Source: Chakrabartia godavariana
Lineage (GTDB): Bacteria > Pseudomonadota > Alphaproteobacteria > Sphingomonadales > Sphingomonadaceae
Direction: 5' to 3'
DNA: 64,000 bases
Assembly: GCA_005518185.1 (NCBI GenBank)
Contig: RKSN01000001.1
Span: 496,501-560,500 of the forward strand
Part shown: piece by piece, positions 7,449 to 15,548 of the stretch
Layout: the number at the start of each line of letters is the position of its first letter
How positions within the stretch are numbered: position 1 is the stretch's first letter
Notes under the pieces: model-generated
Seen by the model: only the letters and a program-made list of their open reading frames with translations
Told to the model about the DNA's origin: nothing
The model's database searches: none
Made by a program: the position numbers and the translations under genes

Positions 7449-9263
7449 ATGCCTTTTTCCACTCTTCCGCCCGCGCTCGCCGAAGCGCTGAGCGCGCATG
7501 GCTATTCCGCCCTGACGCCTGTCCAGTCCGCCGTGATTGAGGACGAAGCGCAGGGGCGGGACCTCATCGTTTCCGCCCAGACGGGGTCGGGCAAGACGGT
7601 CGCCTTTGGCCTCGCGCTCGCGCCGGACCTGCTGGCGGGCGCGCCGACCCTGCCGTTTGCCGTGTCGCCGCTGGCCCTCGTCATCGCGCCGACGCGTGAA
7701 CTCGCGCTGCAGGTCAGTCGCGAACTGGCCTGGCTTTATGCCAAGGCCGGCGCGCGCATTGCGACCTGCGTTGGCGGCATGGATGCGTCGAAGGAACGTC
7801 GCGCGCTCCAGCATGGCGTGCATATCGTCGTTGGCACGCCGGGCCGTCTGCGCGACCATCTGGAACGCGGTGCGCTCGACCTGTCGGCGCTGCGCGGCGT
7901 CGTCCTTGATGAGGCCGATGAAATGCTCGACATGGGCTTCCGCGATGATCTCGAGGAGATCCTCGACGCAAGCCCTGCGGAGCGGCGCACGCTGCTGTTC
8001 TCGGCAACGATGCCCAAGCCGATTGTTTCCCTGGCCAAGCGCTATCAGCGCGATGCGCTGCGTATCTCGACCGTGGGCGAAGACCGTGGCCACGGCGATA
8101 TCAGCTATCAGGTCGCAACCGTCGCGCCTGCGGAGATCGAGCAGGCGGTGGTCAACCTCCTGCGCTTCCATGAGGCGGAGACGGCCATCCTTTTCTGCGC
8201 CACGCGCGACAATGTCCGCCGGCTGCACGCGACCCTGCTGGAGCGCGGCTTTGCGGCCGTTGCCCTGTCGGGCGAGCACAGCCAGAGCGAGCGCAACAAT
8301 GCGCTGCAGGCGCTGCGTGACCGCCGGGCGCGGGTCTGCGTTGCGACCGACGTGGCCGCGCGCGGCATTGATCTACCGACGCTGAGCCTTGTGATCCACG
8401 TCGAAATCCCCCGCGACGCCGAAGCGTTGCAGCACCGGTCCGGCCGCACGGGCCGCGCGGGCAAGAAAGGGACGGCCGTTCTGATCGTGCCCTATCCGCG
8501 CCGTCGCCGCGTTGAATCGATGCTGCGTGGCGCACGGATCAATGCAGAGTGGATCGACACGCCGACGCCCGACGACATTCGCCTGAAGGACCGCGAGCGG
8601 CTCTTGACGGCGCTGCTGGCGCCGGTGGAGGTCGACGAGGAAGACCGGACGCTCGCCGCGCAGCTTCTCGGCCAACGCAGTGCCGAAGATATCGCGGCGG
8701 CCTTTGTCCAGATGCACCGCGCCGCCATGCCGCAGGCCGAAGAGCTGATTGCGGGCGGATCCAGCCCGCGTGCCGATGGCAAGCCCGACCATCATCGCGA
8801 TGGCTTTGAGGACATTGTCTGGTTCCGCATGGATATCGGCCGCCGCCAGAATGCAGACCCGCGCTGGATCCTACCGGTTCTGTGCCGTCGTGGTCACATC
8901 ACCAAAAATGAGATAGGGGCGATCCGCATCGCCGCCAATGAAACGCATTTCCAGGTGCCGCGCCGCATTGCCGACAAGTTCATGAGCGCGCTTGCCCGTA
9001 CGGCCAATATCGACGGCGAGGACGAAAGCGGCATCCGCATCGAGCCCGCCGAAGGCACGCCGCGCGAAGCGGCGCGCGAGCACAAGAAGCGCAGCGACGG
9101 ACCGCGTGGTCCGCGCCACGATGGGGATCGCGGTCCCCGGCCGGACCGTGGCCCCCGTCCCGAGGGGGATCGTGGTCCCCGCGCGGATCGTGGTCCGCGT
9201 CCGGCCACGGCGCAGGCGCGCCCGTTCCGTAAGGGGCCTCCCAAGAAGCATCGCGGACAATAG
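7449..9263 (+). CDS. DEAD-box ATP-dependent RNA helicase with DbpA-type RNA-binding domain
   Basis: The 604-aa protein has the full helicase core: SAQTGSGKT (motif I), PTRELALQ, VVGTPGRL, the DEAD box in VLDEADEML, SATMP, and the second-domain motifs VATDVAARGIDLP and HRSGRTGRAG. A DbpA/CsdA-like RNA-binding domain follows at about residues 445-525. The tail (about 540-604) is a low-complexity Arg-Gly-Pro-Arg/Asp repeat ending in a lysine-rich stretch, likely a disordered RNA-binding tail. It probably acts in ribosome assembly or cold-adapted mRNA remodelling, as DeaD does. The repetitive DNA of the tail (about 9100-9205) may vary in length between strains. Confidence 0.93.
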   Translation: MPFSTLPPALAEALSAHGYSALTPVQSAVIEDEAQGRDLIVSAQTGSGKTVAFGLALAPDLLAGAPTLPFAVSPLALVIAPTRELALQVSRELAWLYAKAGARIATCVGGMDASKERRALQHGVHIVVGTPGRLRDHLERGALDLSALRGVVLDEADEMLDMGFRDDLEEILDASPAERRTLLFSATMPKPIVSLAKRYQRDALRISTVGEDRGHGDISYQVATVAPAEIEQAVVNLLRFHEAETAILFCATRDNVRRLHATLLERGFAAVALSGEHSQSERNNALQALRDRRARVCVATDVAARGIDLPTLSLVIHVEIPRDAEALQHRSGRTGRAGKKGTAVLIVPYPRRRRVESMLRGARINAEWIDTPTPDDIRLKDRERLLTALLAPVEVDEEDRTLAAQLLGQRSAEDIAAAFVQMHRAAMPQAEELIAGGSSPRADGKPDHHRDGFEDIVWFRMDIGRRQNADPRWILPVLCRRGHITKNEIGAIRIAANETHFQVPRRIADKFMSALARTANIDGEDESGIRIEPAEGTPREAAREHKKRSDGPRGPRHDGDRGPRPDRGPRPEGDRGPRADRGPRPATAQARPFRKGPPKKHRGQ

Positions 9264-9394
9264 GCGGAAAACCGTCCTTTCCGGTTTCACTGCGGGCAAT
9301 CGCGTCAATGTGACGCGGTTGGACGCTGCGTGGGGGTGCATCCTGTCCCGAGCTGTGCAATTCGAAGGCGCAGCAGAGATGGAGAGGACGCCCC

Positions 9395-10237
9395 GTGGCC
9401 AAGGACAATATCATCACATTCTACGATCTCGCGCTGTCGACCGGCGCGACGATCAGCCCCTTTGTGTGGGCAACCAAATATGCGCTGAAGCACAAGGTCT
9501 TTGACCTCGACGTCGTGCCGGGCGGCTTCACCGGCATTCTGGAACGCACTGGCGGCAAGACCGAACGGCTGCCTGCGATTGTGGATGATGGCGAATGGGT
9601 GCTCGATAGCTGGGGCATCGTCGAATATCTGGACACCAAATATCCGGATCGGCCCGCGCTCATCCCGCATGAGAGCGTTGCCGCGACGGTGAAGGCGCTC
9701 GACCATTGGTTCTGGGGCGCAGCCGTTGGTCCCTGGATGCGCTGCTTCTGTGCGGATTACCGCGATCTTTCGGTGCCACAGGATCATGAATACATCACCC
9801 ACAGCCGCGAAAAGATGCTGGGACGCAAGCTGGAGGACATTCAGGCCGGCCGCGAGGATCGCCTGCCGGGCATTTCAGCTGCGCTCGAGCCGCTGCGCGC
9901 GGCGCTTGGCCAATATGCGTGGCTCGGTGGGGCGTCGCCCAATTACGCCGACTACCGCATCATGGGCGGTATCCTGTTCACCGCATCGGTCTGCAAGACA
10001 CCGGTGCTGGCGGAGGATGATCCGCTGCGTGACTGGATTGAGCGGTGTCTTGATCTCTACGGCGGGCTTGGGCGCCATCCCGGACTGTTCCCGCTCTTTG
10101 GCCTGACGCAGCGTGCGGGCGACCCCGACCTGTTCAACCGCGCCGCCGGGCAGGGCGGCATCTACAAGCGCAACACCGGGCCGGACTCGACGCGGGCCGA
10201 AACGCAGCGGATCACCGAAGGGATGTCGAAGGCTTAG
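9395..10237 (+). CDS. Glutathione S-transferase family protein
   Basis: The 280-aa protein has an N-terminal thioredoxin-like domain (FYDLALSTGATISPF, then RLPAIVDDGEWVLDSWGIVEYLD with the glutathione-contacting Asp-Ser pair) and an all-helical C-terminal domain. The reaction partner is unknown; a detoxification or ring-opening role is possible. Translation begins at GTG 9395, with GGAGAGG at good spacing. The stop overlaps the stop of the convergent SH3 gene by four bases. The C-terminal tail beyond residue 250 is longer than in minimal GSTs. Confidence 0.88.
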   Translation: MAKDNIITFYDLALSTGATISPFVWATKYALKHKVFDLDVVPGGFTGILERTGGKTERLPAIVDDGEWVLDSWGIVEYLDTKYPDRPALIPHESVAATVKALDHWFWGAAVGPWMRCFCADYRDLSVPQDHEYITHSREKMLGRKLEDIQAGREDRLPGISAALEPLRAALGQYAWLGGASPNYADYRIMGGILFTASVCKTPVLAEDDPLRDWIERCLDLYGGLGRHPGLFPLFGLTQRAGDPDLFNRAAGQGGIYKRNTGPDSTRAETQRITEGMSKA

Positions 10238-10710
10238 TTCGCGCCCCAGATATGGGCCGTTTCGACATAGCCGATCCGGCCCGTCACATCGAACTTGCAC
10301 CAGCCATTGGCGCAATTGGTGATCTTGCCGACGACGCCGGGTTCGGCGCGCCAGACGATGCGGGCGTCGGGCTCTGGCTTCTCGCGCAAGGGCCGCACTT
10401 CGCCGCGCACGATGGCGGTGCGCTTGTCGGACAGGAGGTTGGCCTGCATCCAGCCCTGTGTGCCGTCCGGGTCCTCGATCTTGCGCCAATTGGGATAGAT
10501 GGCGAGGACTTTCACGGGGAGACCGGCACGCTGGTACATCCAGCTGGCCGGGAATTGCTGCCCGGGCCCAGTGCGCATCCGCGCCTTGCCCGCATTGATC
10601 GAGCTCCAATAAGGCACTTTCTTCTGGGCATGGGCGGCCAAGGGGGTCACCAGCAGGGCCAAAACTGTCAAAACGCTACCAAGACGCATCATCTTCAGAC
10701 CATTTCCCAT
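10234..10710 (-). CDS. Exported protein with bacterial SH3-type repeats
   Basis: This 158-aa protein has a signal peptide (MRLGSVLTVLALL, cleavage after AHA). Two SH3b-like units follow: one around KARMRTGPGQQFPASW...VLAIYPNWRKIEDPDG and one around VRPLREKPEPDARIVWRAE...GWCKFDVTGRIGYV. Such periplasmic SH3 domains often bind peptidoglycan or help target envelope enzymes. The start at 10710 (MGNGLK) is chosen because AAAGGA lies eight bases upstream; starts at 10692 or 10689 would also keep the signal peptide. It converges with the GST gene. Confidence 0.85.
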   Translation of the reverse strand: MGNGLKMMRLGSVLTVLALLVTPLAAHAQKKVPYWSSINAGKARMRTGPGQQFPASWMYQRAGLPVKVLAIYPNWRKIEDPDGTQGWMQANLLSDKRTAIVRGEVRPLREKPEPDARIVWRAEPGVVGKITNCANGWCKFDVTGRIGYVETAHIWGAN

Positions 10711-10790
10711 CTGGCGAATCCTTTGCCGCAACTCTGCCCCGGCTTCAACCGCACTTGCGGTGCCGGATTTCGCGGCCTAGCGATAGCCCC

Positions 10791-11786
10791 ATGACTGCGC
10801 CTGATCGTCCCGCCCGTCCCAAGGTCATCGTCACGCGAGAGCTGACCGACGGGGTCATGCACCGCATGGCGGAACTGTTCGACGCGCAGCTCAACCGCGA
10901 AGACCGGCCGCTAACGCGGTCCGAGCTGGAAGCCGCCGTTGCCGACACCGATGTGCTTGTCCCGACGATCACCGACCGTATCGATGCCGATCTGCTCGAC
11001 AAGGCATCCCCGCGCCTCAAGCTGATCGCCAATTTCGGCGTGGGCGTCGATCATATCGACCTCCATGCGGCCCGCGCGCGGAAGATCCTCGTCACCAACA
11101 CGCCGGGCGTGCTGACCGAGGACACTGCCGACATGACGATGGCGCTGATCCTTTCCGTCCCGCGCCGTCTGGGCGAGGGGGAGAAGCTGATCCGCGCCGG
11201 GCAATGGGACGGCTGGAAACCGAGCGGGATGCTCGGCCACCGCGTCAACGGCAAAACGCTAGGCATCATCGGCATGGGCCGCATCGGGCGCGCCATCGCG
11301 CGGCGCGCACACGGATTTGGCATCCGCACACTATATCACAACCGCCACCGCCTGCCCGAGGGCGTCGAGGCGGAACTTGGCGCGCGCTATGCCGATCTCG
11401 ACACGCTATTCAGCCAGTCGGACATCGTCTCGGTCAACTGCCCGCACACGCCGGAGACGCACCATCTGGTCAATGCGCACCGCCTGTCCCAGATGCGGCC
11501 TGACGCCTATTTCGTGAATACGGCGCGCGGCGAGATCGTGGATGAAAATGCGCTGATCGAGGCGCTGGAACAGGGCCGGATCGCGGGGGCCGGGCTCGAT
11601 GTTTATGTGGGCGAACCGCAGGTCGATCCGCGGCTCCTGAAGCTCTCCAACACGGTTCTGCTGCCGCACATGGGCTCAGCGACCTATGAGGGGCGCGCCG
11701 CGATGGGGGAAAAGGTCATCGCGAACATCCGCGCCTGGACCGACGGGCACCGTCCGCCCGATCAGGTGCTTGAAGGGTGGGATTGA
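10791..11786 (+). CDS. D-isomer 2-hydroxyacid dehydrogenase (glyoxylate/hydroxypyruvate reductase-like)
   Basis: This 331-aa NAD(P)H-dependent enzyme has the Rossmann motif GIIGMGRIGRA, the substrate arginine in VNTARGEIVDE, the catalytic glutamate in GLDVYVGEPQVDP and the catalytic histidine in LPHMGSAT. These fit reduction of glyoxylate or hydroxypyruvate to the 2-hydroxyacid, but other D-2-hydroxyacids are possible. The start at MTAPDRP (10791) is favoured over an in-frame codon 36 bases upstream because the extra residues do not match the family. It is a single gene followed by a dispersed repeat. Confidence 0.92.
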   Translation: MTAPDRPARPKVIVTRELTDGVMHRMAELFDAQLNREDRPLTRSELEAAVADTDVLVPTITDRIDADLLDKASPRLKLIANFGVGVDHIDLHAARARKILVTNTPGVLTEDTADMTMALILSVPRRLGEGEKLIRAGQWDGWKPSGMLGHRVNGKTLGIIGMGRIGRAIARRAHGFGIRTLYHNRHRLPEGVEAELGARYADLDTLFSQSDIVSVNCPHTPETHHLVNAHRLSQMRPDAYFVNTARGEIVDENALIEALEQGRIAGAGLDVYVGEPQVDPRLLKLSNTVLLPHMGSATYEGRAAMGEKVIANIRAWTDGHRPPDQVLEGWD

Positions 11787-11808
11787 GGTAGCCGACCTCA
11801 CACCGTCT

Positions 11809-11894
11809 GCCCTGAGCTTGTCGAAGGGCTGTCCTTCTTTTTCAGCACTCAGCCCGGCAACAGGACGGGGCTTCGACAGGCTCAGCCCAAACGG
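11809..11894. repeat. Dispersed palindromic repeat, family 1, copy b
   Basis: The best-formed copy has CCCTGAGCTTGTCGAAGGG at the left and GGGGCTTCGACAGGCTCAG at the right, around a centre of about 40 bases. The arms are complementary, so RNA from either strand can fold. It sits between the convergent hydroxyacid dehydrogenase and purQ genes, where it could act as a bidirectional transcript end. Confidence 0.88.
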
Positions 11895-11907
11895 TTTGTA
11901 AGCTGTT

Positions 11908-12567
11908 TCAAGCGCTCGCGAGCGCGTCAAACAGCCTTTTGCCGTCGAGCCCGCCATGCGCGGCTTCGCTCATGCGTTCGGGGTGGGGCATCATGCCAAG
12001 CACATTGCCACCTTCGTTGAGGACGCCTGCGATGTTGCGCGCCGAGCCATTGACCTCTTCGGCATAGCGGAAGGCCACGCGGCCTTCGCCTTCGATCCGG
12101 TCCAGCGTCTCGGCATCGGCAAAGTAATTGCCATCATGGTGCGCCACGGGGATCAGGATTTCCTCATCCGCCTTGTAGCGGCTGGTAAAGGCCGACTGGC
12201 TGTTTGCCACGGTCAGCTTCACGTCGCGGCAGACGAACGAGATGCCCGCATTGCGCATCAGCGCGCCGGGCAGAAGCCCGGTTTCGGTCAGCACCTGAAA
12301 GCCGTTGCAGATGCCGAGCACATAGGTGCCCTTGGCGGCCGCGTCGGACACGGCGCGCATTACCGGGGATTGCGCCGCCATCGCGCCGGACCGCAGATAG
12401 TCGCCATAGGAAAAGCCGCCCGGTACGCCGATCAGGTCGATGCCGTCGGGCATTTCGGTTTCGCGGTGCCACACCATGTGCGGCTTCTTGCCCGTCGCCT
12501 GTTCAAACGCGACAGCCAGGTCGCGGTCGCAGTTCGAACCGGGGAAGACGATGACGGCAGTGTTCAT
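11908..12567 (-). CDS. purQ: Phosphoribosylformylglycinamidine synthase, glutaminase subunit
   Basis: This 219-aa class I glutamine amidotransferase supplies ammonia to PurL in purine synthesis. It has the nucleophile cysteine in [10 protein letters not shown], the early [12 protein letters not shown] block, and the His/Glu pair in MMPHPERM near the C-terminus. It lies two bases downstream of purS on the same strand, so the two are cotranscribed. purL is not in the window. Confidence 0.97.
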   Translation of the reverse strand: MNTAVIVFPGSNCDRDLAVAFEQATGKKPHMVWHRETEMPDGIDLIGVPGGFSYGDYLRSGAMAAQSPVMRAVSDAAAKGTYVLGICNGFQVLTETGLLPGALMRNAGISFVCRDVKLTVANSQSAFTSRYKADEEILIPVAHHDGNYFADAETLDRIEGEGRVAFRYAEEVNGSARNIAGVLNEGGNVLGMMPHPERMSEAAHGGLDGKRLFDALASA

Positions 12568-12569
12568 GG

Positions 12570-12800
12570 TCAGGCGCGCTCGATCCGGTAGTTTTCGATG
12601 ACGGTGTTAGCGAGGAGCTTCTTGCACATCTCCTCGATCTCCGCGTCGCTGGTCCCGTCGGCGAGATCGAGTTCGATCATCTTACCCGCGCGCACATCGT
12701 TGACGCCGCCAAAGCCAAGGCCCTCAAGCGCGTGATGGATCGCCTTGCCCTGCGGGTCCAGAACACCGTTCTTGAGCGTGATGGTGACGCGGGCTTTCAT
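12570..12800 (-). CDS. purS: Phosphoribosylformylglycinamidine synthase subunit PurS
   Basis: This 76-aa protein joins PurQ to PurL in the multi-subunit FGAM synthase. It has the family pattern of an N-terminal beta strand ([20 protein letters not shown]), then [20 protein letters not shown], and a C-terminal helix ending in [12 protein letters not shown]. The start at MKARV is preferred to one seven codons upstream because PurS proteins begin with this strand. It directly precedes purQ. Confidence 0.95.
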   Translation of the reverse strand: MKARVTITLKNGVLDPQGKAIHHALEGLGFGGVNDVRAGKMIELDLADGTSDAEIEEMCKKLLANTVIENYRIERA

Positions 12801-12937
12801 CGCAGGCGAGTCCTTCGGCAATGGGGAATGGCCGCGCCTATGCCCGCGACAGAGGATTCAGGCAAGTTCATGTTTTCTTAGCGTGCGGGTGAAATGATGA
12901 TAACCTGTCGCGCAACGCGATTTGCCGGAGACGCACC

Positions 12938-13084
12938 ATGGGTGGCTTGGCTCTTGTGATGTTCATCGCCCTTTACGGGTTCGGGCACCAATTGCTCGGT
13001 TGGCCCCAATCCTCCAACGTGCAGCTCGGGCTGTTCCTCGCCTTCATCCTCGGCATCATCTGTGGATACCGCACCGCCAAGTGA
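12938..13084 (+). CDS. Small membrane protein, 48 aa, unknown function
   Basis: A short gene encodes MGGLALVMFIALYGF... ending in GIICGYRTAK. It has two hydrophobic segments (residues about 3-15 and 29-43) separated by a polar stretch with Trp and Asn, and a basic C-terminus, which suggests a two-pass inner-membrane hairpin. CGGAG lies eight bases before the ATG, and the stop abuts the stop of convergent moeB. It is divergent from purS, with about 137 bases between starts. I recognise no domain. Confidence 0.65.
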   Translation: MGGLALVMFIALYGFGHQLLGWPQSSNVQLGLFLAFILGIICGYRTAK

Positions 13085-13846
13085 TCAGGCGGCTGTCCCG
13101 CAAGTGGGGCAGGCTGGATCCTTTGGCAGGCGGATGGCGCGCATCGTGAGATCAAGCCCGTCGATGATCTGCAATTTTCCGGCCTGATCCTGACCGAAGC
13201 CGGTGACGACGCGAAGCGCCTCCATCGCCGCCATGGACCCCATCATGCCGACCATCGCCCCCAGCACGCCGACATCGGCGCAGCTGTCGCAATCTTCGGC
13301 GTCGTGCGCGTCGCCGACAAAGCAGCGATAGCAGGGCTTGTCGGCCTCCCAGCCGCGAAAGGTGCCAAGCTGCCCGTGAAACTGCCCGATGGCGGCAGAC
13401 ACCAGCGGCACCTGCGCGGCATTGGCCGCATCCGCCACCGCAAGCCGCGTCTTGAAGTTGTCCGATCCGTCGAGCACGACATCCATGCTGCGCAGCAATT
13501 GCGCAGCATTTTCCGAACCGATCCGCGTCCGTTCTGCCGTGACCGAAACATGCGGGTTGAGCGCGCGGACGCGTTCTGCCGCCACTTCGGCCTTGGGGCG
13601 CCCGATGTCGGATGTCGCGAACAGCACCTGCCGCTGCAGGTTGGAAAGCGCGACCATGTCATCGTCCACGATCGTCAGATGCCCGACGCCGGCCGCCGCC
13701 AGATACTGGATCGCAGGCGAACCGATGCCGCCTGCGCCGATGACGAGCACGTGCGCCGCGCGGATCTTCATCTGCCCCGGCCCACCGACGTCGCGCAGGA
13801 CGATGTGACGGGCGTAGCGGTCCAGCTCTGCGTCGGTCAGGCTCAT
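13085..13846 (-). CDS. moeB: ThiF/MoeB/HesA family adenylyltransferase, probable molybdopterin-synthase adenylyltransferase
   Basis: This 253-aa E1-like enzyme adenylates the C-terminal Gly-Gly of a ubiquitin-like sulfur carrier (MoaD or ThiS). It shows [16 protein letters not shown], the ATP loop GAGGIGSPA, the catalytic Asp/Arg block [15 protein letters not shown], and two zinc CxxC pairs (CYRC and CPTC). There is no C-terminal rhodanese domain. The start overlaps the dut stop by four bases (ATGA), the end of a five-gene run from ubiE. MoaD lies 17 kb away in this window. ThiF is the alternative assignment. Confidence 0.88.
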   Translation of the reverse strand: MSLTDAELDRYARHIVLRDVGGPGQMKIRAAHVLVIGAGGIGSPAIQYLAAAGVGHLTIVDDDMVALSNLQRQVLFATSDIGRPKAEVAAERVRALNPHVSVTAERTRIGSENAAQLLRSMDVVLDGSDNFKTRLAVADAANAAQVPLVSAAIGQFHGQLGTFRGWEADKPCYRCFVGDAHDAEDCDSCADVGVLGAMVGMMGSMAAMEALRVVTGFGQDQAGKLQIIDGLDLTMRAIRLPKDPACPTCGTAA

Positions 13847-14292
13847 AGGCCGGTCGAGCCGAAGCCTCCGGCGCCGCGCGTCGTTTCGTCCAGGCTGTCG
13901 ACCAGCGCGAAGGCGGCCTTCTGCACGGGCGCCGGGACAAGCTGGGCAATGCGGTCGCCGCGCCGGATTGGGAAGGGATCGCTGCCGAGATTGGCAAGGA
14001 TCACCTTCACTTCCCCGCGATAGTCGCTGTCGATCGTGCCGGGCGTATTGAGGCAGGTGATGCCGTGCTTGAGTGCAAGGCCCGAACGCGGGCGGACCTG
14101 CACTTCATATCCTTCGGGGATTGCCATCGCAAAGCCCGTCGCGACGGCATGGCGCGCGCCGGGCGCAAGATTGAGGTCTTCGGCCGCCACCACATCCATG
14201 CCCGCCGCACCTGCCGTGGCATAAGCGGGAACGGGCAGGCCTTCGCCATGCGGCAGGCGTTGGAGCGCAATCGAAATCTCAGGCAAGGGCAT
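13843..14292 (-). CDS. dut: dUTP diphosphatase
   Basis: This 149-aa trimeric-type dUTPase hydrolyses dUTP to dUMP, keeping uracil out of DNA and feeding dTMP synthesis. Motifs are present in order: [19 protein letters not shown], the uracil-binding beta hairpin [19 protein letters not shown], and the C-terminal arm [10 protein letters not shown]. The start at MPLPEIS overlaps the end of coaBC by 14 bases, and the stop overlaps the moeB start. The coaBC-dut order is a frequent conserved pairing. Confidence 0.96.
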   Translation of the reverse strand: MPLPEISIALQRLPHGEGLPVPAYATAGAAGMDVVAAEDLNLAPGARHAVATGFAMAIPEGYEVQVRPRSGLALKHGITCLNTPGTIDSDYRGEVKVILANLGSDPFPIRRGDRIAQLVPAPVQKAAFALVDSLDETTRGAGGFGSTGL

Positions 14293-15544
14293 CGGCAATC
14301 TTTTCGGCAAGTTTGCGGGCAATTTCGGTCTTGTCCATCCGGTCCCAGTTGTCGGTCCCGTCCGCGGTGATGAGGTGGACGCGGTTCTGCTCGCCGCCCA
14401 TCTTGTCGATGGCGACGTCGTTGGCGACGATCCAGTCGCAGCCCTTGCGCAGACGCTTGGCGGTCGCGTGCTCCACGGCCGTCTCGGTTTCGGCCGCAAA
14501 GCCGATCACCAGTTTCGGGCGGTTGGGCGCAGCGCAGAGATTGGCCAGAATGTCGGGGTTCTTCTGCCAGTTGAGGGCCGGAGGGCCAGCCTCCTTCTTG
14601 AGCTTCGATGGCGCTTCATCCACGCGCCAGTCAGCCACGGCGGCGACCATGACGGCCGCATCGGCGGGAAGTGCGGCGGTGACCTGCGCCTCCATTTGCC
14701 GCGCGGTTTCCACGTCGATCCGCGTGACGCCTGCGGGTGTCGGCAGGCTGACCGGACCCGCGACCAACGTGACATGGGCGCCCGCTTCGGCCAGCGCACC
14801 GGCGATCGCAAAGCCCTGTTTGCCAGAGGAGCGATTGGCGATGACGCGCACGGGATCAATCGGCTCATGCGTCGGCCCGGCGGTGACGATGATATGCTTG
14901 CCCTTTAGCAACTCCGTTTGGGCTGAGCCTGTCGAAGCCCCGCTTTTCTGTTCGCCTTCGGTGCCCAGAAAGGACGACCCTTCGACAAGCTCAGGGTGAG
15001 CGGGATTGGAGAGTATTCTGGAAATCGCCGCCGCAATCACCTCTGGCTCGGGCAGTCGGCCCGGGCCAAACTCGCCGCAGGCCATCGGGCCTTCATCGGG
15101 CTCCAGAACGGTGATGCCGTCTTCCCGAAGCGTGGCGACATTCCGCTGGGTGGCCGGATGCTGCCACATCCGCACGTTCATCGCGGGCGCACAAAGGACG
15201 GGCTTGTCGGTCGCGAGCAGCAGCGTGGTGGCCAGATCGTCCGCCATGCCCGCGGCCATCCGCGCCATCAGGTCCGCTGTCGCCGGGGCGACAACGACAA
15301 GGTCGGCCTGCCGCGACAGCTGGATATGGCCCATCTCGGCCTCATCCTTCAGGTCGAACAGATCGGTATAGACCTTGTCCTCGCTCAAGGCGGCGAGCGT
15401 CATCGGCGTCACGAACTTCTGACCCGACGCCGTGACGACACACCGCACCGATGAACCCTGTTTGCGCAGCAGGCGAACAAGCTCGCACGACTTGTACGCG
15501 GCAATGCCGCCGCCGACGATCAGGAGGATGCGCTTGCCGTTCAT
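14279..15544 (-). CDS. coaBC: Bifunctional phosphopantothenoylcysteine decarboxylase / phosphopantothenate-cysteine ligase
   Basis: This 421-aa enzyme carries two steps of coenzyme A synthesis. The CoaC half (residues 1-178) has GGIAAYKS, the active-site histidine in [17 protein letters not shown] and the substrate-recognition flap with Cys in MACGEFGPG. The CoaB half (about 216-421) has [22 protein letters not shown] and KLKKEAG...KNPDIL. Between them, residues about 182-212 are encoded by a family 1 dispersed repeat read in frame, which gives an unusually long linker containing HPELVEGS and TGSAQT. It sits four bases after ubiB and overlaps dut. Confidence 0.95.
   Translation of the reverse strand: MNGKRILLIVGGGIAAYKSCELVRLLRKQGSSVRCVVTASGQKFVTPMTLAALSEDKVYTDLFDLKDEAEMGHIQLSRQADLVVVAPATADLMARMAAGMADDLATTLLLATDKPVLCAPAMNVRMWQHPATQRNVATLREDGITVLEPDEGPMACGEFGPGRLPEPEVIAAAISRILSNPAHPELVEGSSFLGTEGEQKSGASTGSAQTELLKGKHIIVTAGPTHEPIDPVRVIANRSSGKQGFAIAGALAEAGAHVTLVAGPVSLPTPAGVTRIDVETARQMEAQVTAALPADAAVMVAAVADWRVDEAPSKLKKEAGPPALNWQKNPDILANLCAAPNRPKLVIGFAAETETAVEHATAKRLRKGCDWIVANDVAIDKMGGEQNRVHLITADGTDNWDRMDKTEIARKLAEKIADALA
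14914..15000. repeat. Dispersed palindromic repeat, family 1, copy c (inside coaBC)
   Basis: The arms CCGTTTGGGCTGAGCCTGTC... and ...CCCTTCGACAAGCTCAGGG match the intergenic copies, yet this one lies entirely within coaBC. It keeps the reading frame open on the minus strand and encodes the linker between the CoaC and CoaB domains. Confidence 0.9.
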
Positions 15545-15548
15545 GGCG

